Source of the DNA: JBFLVQ01 sp040758525
GTDB lineage: Bacteria; Acidobacteriota; Blastocatellia; Chloracidobacteriales; JADJPF01
Direction: 5' to 3'
NCBI GenBank assembly: GCA_040758525.1
Contig: JBFLVQ010000357.1
Coordinates: 1 to 9,615, forward strand
Length of the DNA: 9,615 bases
The notes under the pieces were generated by a model. That model worked only from the letters and a program-made list of their open reading frames with translations. It did no database searches and was not told the origin of the DNA. Both the position numbers and the translations under genes were made by a program. Of this stretch, positions 6,796-9,615 are shown piece after piece; position 1 is the first letter of the stretch, and each line of letters starts with the position of its first letter.

Positions 6796-9615
6796 ATGTT
6801 TAGGCTGACAATAGGGAAAACCTTATTTTTTCTTCTCCTGTTTGGCTGGCAGACCATTATCACCTCGGCACAGGTAGGAACTGCGGATCCGCAGTTTAAT
6901 AGTGTAGAAGCTTACAATCGTGCATTAAAACAGCAGAAAGCGCGGCGATACAACGAAGCAGTAGAAACTCTGAAGACAATAATCGAACGCTCCCCTGCCT
7001 TTAATCGTGCCTATGCCAGACTAAATATAGTCTATAATCAGGCTGGCCAGCCTGAAGCGGCAGAGAATTATTATCAGAGTCTGCTCGGCAAAGATCCTCA
7101 AAACGCCTACCCCTATTATGGTCTAGCGCTATTTCATAAAATTAATGCATCGGAGCGCGCGCAGACCTATATCACAAAATGTATTGAATTGGCGCCTGGC
7201 TTCACTGCTGCTTATTCTCAACTGGTTGAAATTGCTATTAATCTTAAAAAAGGCCCCGAAGTAGAAAAATTGCTAGTTAATGCGATTCAGGCCGATCCTA
7301 ATAATGCCGCCGCACATTATGGCCTTGGCCATTTATATGTTCAGACTGAAAAGCTCACAGATGCTTTAGCTCCACTAAACGAGGCATTGCGGCTAGACAA
7401 ACGACCTTGGCAGCCTTATTACGATAAGTATTATGTCTATCGTGAAACGCAAAAAACTGATGAGCTGAATGCCTGGCTCAAAGTGATGTTGGCAAAAGCA
7501 GAAGAGAGTAATGATCTGGAATGGAAATGTATAGTAAGTGCAGGCTTAGGATATATACAGAGCTACTTGGGCGATTACCAGCAAGTGCTAAAAAATTCAC
7601 AACAAGCAATAGCAATTACTCGTGAGATCGAACTTCCAGGAATAGAACCGGTTTGCCTAACCTATATTGGCGTTGTGTACCAATATACAGGAAGGCCACA
7701 AGAAGCATTGGACGCCTATCAACAAGCCGCAAGGCTTGCTCGAGAAATATCGTATAAGGAACTTGAAGGAAGAACCATAGGACTGATCGCAGATATACAT
7801 ACCCAATTGGCCAATTATTCCCCTGCCATCAGTGGCTATCTACAAGCCGCCGAGATTGCTCAACAACGGGGGGATTTAGCAAGTCAAGCAAGTCAATTAG
7901 GCAGTGTCAGTCTAGTCTATAGTAACTTAGGAGATCCGGACCAAGCCCTGAAATATATTGAATCTGCTTTGAAGATTGTAGAGAAGATCGACAATCCTGC
8001 ACAACAAGGTTATTTCCTAGAAAAGCGCGCTACCATCTACAGTAAATTGCAAAAAAATAATCAAGCGTTAGATGATTACAGTGAGGCATTAAGAATTGCA
8101 AAAGTTACTGGTAATAAGCGAGATGAGGCAGTAAGGCTCACTTATATTGGCCAGCTACATGCTGCTAACGCAAAATATGCTGAGGCCAGGCAATGCTATC
8201 AAAACGCTTTGAAAGTTGCCGCTGAGCTTACCGCTCCAGTTGGCACTAAAGCAGTGGCAACTGTTGAGGAACAGATCCTACTTAGATTAGCTGAACTGGA
8301 ATTTAAGTTAGAAAATTCTCATGAAGCGGAAGAGAATTATAAAAAATCATTAGCCATTGCGATTGAAAAGAAGACTCCTGAGACAATCTTACAAGCTGAA
8401 GCTGGATTAGCTGCTCTTTATGAGTCTACAAGCCGGTTGGATGAGGCTTTTACCCATTACCGTCAGGCTATTGAAGCAATCGAACAAGTGCGTAGCCAGC
8501 TAACTATAGATGAAGAGAAAGCCGGTTTTTTCCAAGATAAAGTAGATATCTACAAACATCTCATCACGCTGCTAGCCCGTTTAGCAGATAAAGATCCAAC
8601 TAAGGGCTATCAGGCAGAGGCATTCTACTATACTGAGCGTAGCCGTGCCCGTGCCTTGTTGGATCTGATGGCCGAGGCCAAAGTTAATATAGATCAGGAT
8701 ATTGATGCAACTCTACGCCAACGTCAGCAGGAGATACAGAATCGTATTACTTATATTCAAGCAAGTTTGATTAAAGAGTATCAACTTCCCGACTCCACTG
8801 CTGCTAAGATCAAAAATCTACAGATAGCATTGAACACTACTGATGAAGAGCGGCAAAACCTACAGCGCGAGATTCGTCGTCAGCATCCACGTTATGCCAC
8901 CTTACAATATCCTGAACCGATTCGGCTGGCACAGGTGCAACAATTGCTTGATGAGCATAGCGTACTACTATCCTATTCACTGGGTGAAAAAGAGTCGCTT
9001 CTTTTTGCCGTAAGTAGAGAAAAAAATCTTGTCATACGACTCTCACCAGCTACTACCATTGTGGAACAGGTCAAGCGCTTGCGCGAGTTGCTGATTAAAC
9101 CCGGTCGAACTACCTTTTCAAGCTATCTTAAAGAAGCTAGAGCGCTCTACCGTGAATTGATTCAACCTGCTGATAGTCTGCTTACTGGCAAACAACATTT
9201 AATTGTCGTGCCTGATGGGATTCTACATTATCTACCTTTTGAAGTTCTCTTGAAGTCTGATACTAAAGGTATCAGCAGTGGAAATTGGCGGTTATTACCA
9301 TATATGGTTCGTGACTATTCAATAAGTTACGCTCCTTCTGCAAGCGTACTGGCAAGCCTGCTTGAAGAGAAGAGAGAGATTCATTCGTCTAGGAAAATGT
9401 TTCTTGCCTATGCCGATCCGATCTACCCTGATGAGAAGACTACTAATACAAATGCCGTGAGCCTGACAGAACGTAGCCTCTTTGCTGATGGTAAACCTCT
9501 GCGATTTGGTAGGTTGACAAAGAGTGGCGAGGAGGTTAATGGCATCGCACGGCTCTTCTCTCCTGACCAAGTAACAGTCTTTTTGCGAAAGCAGGCCAAT
9601 GAAGAGAATGTAAAG
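6796..9615 (+). CDS. Exported TPR-repeat protein with C-terminal CHAT (caspase-like) domain, partial
   Basis: An open frame of 940 codons from the ATG at 6796 to the right edge, with no stop inside the window. An in-frame TGA at 6787 fixes this as the first possible ATG; GGAG lies 10 nt upstream. A signal peptide (about 1-25, LFFLLLFGWQ, likely cut after TSA) predicts export. Residues about 37-205 hold roughly five classical 34-residue TPR units. Residues about 240-570 hold roughly eight longer, about 40-residue units of the kind found in CHAT and LGN-like proteins. A helical linker follows, with ERSRARALLDLMAEA (about 613-627). The CHAT region starts near 700, with LLSYSLGEKESLLFAVSRE and the hallmark VVPDGILHYLPFEVLL (804-819). 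The catalytic His and Cys of CHAT domains normally lie further on and are outside the window, so protease activity cannot be judged. Likely a scaffold-linked peptidase or signalling protein acting in the periplasm or outside. Confidence 0.92.
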   Translation, partial: MFRLTIGKTLFFLLLFGWQTIITSAQVGTADPQFNSVEAYNRALKQQKARRYNEAVETLKTIIERSPAFNRAYARLNIVYNQAGQPEAAENYYQSLLGKDPQNAYPYYGLALFHKINASERAQTYITKCIELAPGFTAAYSQLVEIAINLKKGPEVEKLLVNAIQADPNNAAAHYGLGHLYVQTEKLTDALAPLNEALRLDKRPWQPYYDKYYVYRETQKTDELNAWLKVMLAKAEESNDLEWKCIVSAGLGYIQSYLGDYQQVLKNSQQAIAITREIELPGIEPVCLTYIGVVYQYTGRPQEALDAYQQAARLAREISYKELEGRTIGLIADIHTQLANYSPAISGYLQAAEIAQQRGDLASQASQLGSVSLVYSNLGDPDQALKYIESALKIVEKIDNPAQQGYFLEKRATIYSKLQKNNQALDDYSEALRIAKVTGNKRDEAVRLTYIGQLHAANAKYAEARQCYQNALKVAAELTAPVGTKAVATVEEQILLRLAELEFKLENSHEAEENYKKSLAIAIEKKTPETILQAEAGLAALYESTSRLDEAFTHYRQAIEAIEQVRSQLTIDEEKAGFFQDKVDIYKHLITLLARLADKDPTKGYQAEAFYYTERSRARALLDLMAEAKVNIDQDIDATLRQRQQEIQNRITYIQASLIKEYQLPDSTAAKIKNLQIALNTTDEERQNLQREIRRQHPRYATLQYPEPIRLAQVQQLLDEHSVLLSYSLGEKESLLFAVSREKNLVIRLSPATTIVEQVKRLRELLIKPGRTTFSSYLKEARALYRELIQPADSLLTGKQHLIVVPDGILHYLPFEVLLKSDTKGISSGNWRLLPYMVRDYSISYAPSASVLASLLEEKREIHSSRKMFLAYADPIYPDEKTTNTNAVSLTERSLFADGKPLRFGRLTKSGEEVNGIARLFSPDQVTVFLRKQANEENVK

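Noticed and set aside
9319..9570. 83-codon minus-strand open frame near the right edge
   Set aside because: It is antisense to the CHAT domain coding region, which continues uninterrupted through it.

Overview
The window looks like a chromosomal piece of a Gram-negative bacterium, most likely an acidobacterium or a relative. The main clues are a MacB/FtsX-type permease with the N-terminal signature of the acidobacterial 'ADOP' permeases, a two-component pair built into the same efflux cluster, and a secreted TPR-CHAT protein. Base composition is slightly AT-rich by eye. The taxonomic guess is inference. No rRNA, tRNA, mobile element, CRISPR array or phage gene was seen.

Region 1 (1-5387, all on the minus strand, read right to left) is an ABC-type efflux cluster. 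In order it holds a HlyD/MacA-like membrane-fusion adaptor (5387-4134), a MacB/LolD-type ATPase (4098-3394), an NtrC-family sigma-54-activating response regulator (3264-1894), an NtrY-like histidine kinase overlapping it by 4 bp (1897-560), and a MacB/ADOP-type permease (509 to beyond the left edge). ATPase, permease and adaptor would form an inner-membrane transporter reaching into the periplasm. The kinase and regulator probably control it. Upstream of the adaptor lies a TGGCAC-type near-match to a sigma-54 promoter, with a 16-bp dyad about 100 bp further upstream. That is the layout expected if the encoded regulator activates its own cluster. An imperfect 12-bp hairpin between the ATPase and regulator genes may split the cluster into two transcription units.

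Region 2 (5388-5597) is the intergenic control region with nested inverted repeats. Region 3 (6554-5598, minus) encodes a secreted protein of unknown function. Region 4 (6555-6795) is a divergent intergenic region with a plausible sigma-70 promoter for the secreted protein and spaced CAAGATC direct repeats. Region 5 (6796 to the right edge, plus) encodes a long exported protein with about a dozen TPR units and the front part of a CHAT (caspase-like) domain. It is cut off before the expected catalytic His/Cys region.

The efflux cluster is a known type of arrangement. The points most worth following are its self-contained sigma-54 circuit, the kinase with almost no external sensor loop, and the secreted TPR-CHAT protein with its divergent unknown neighbour.
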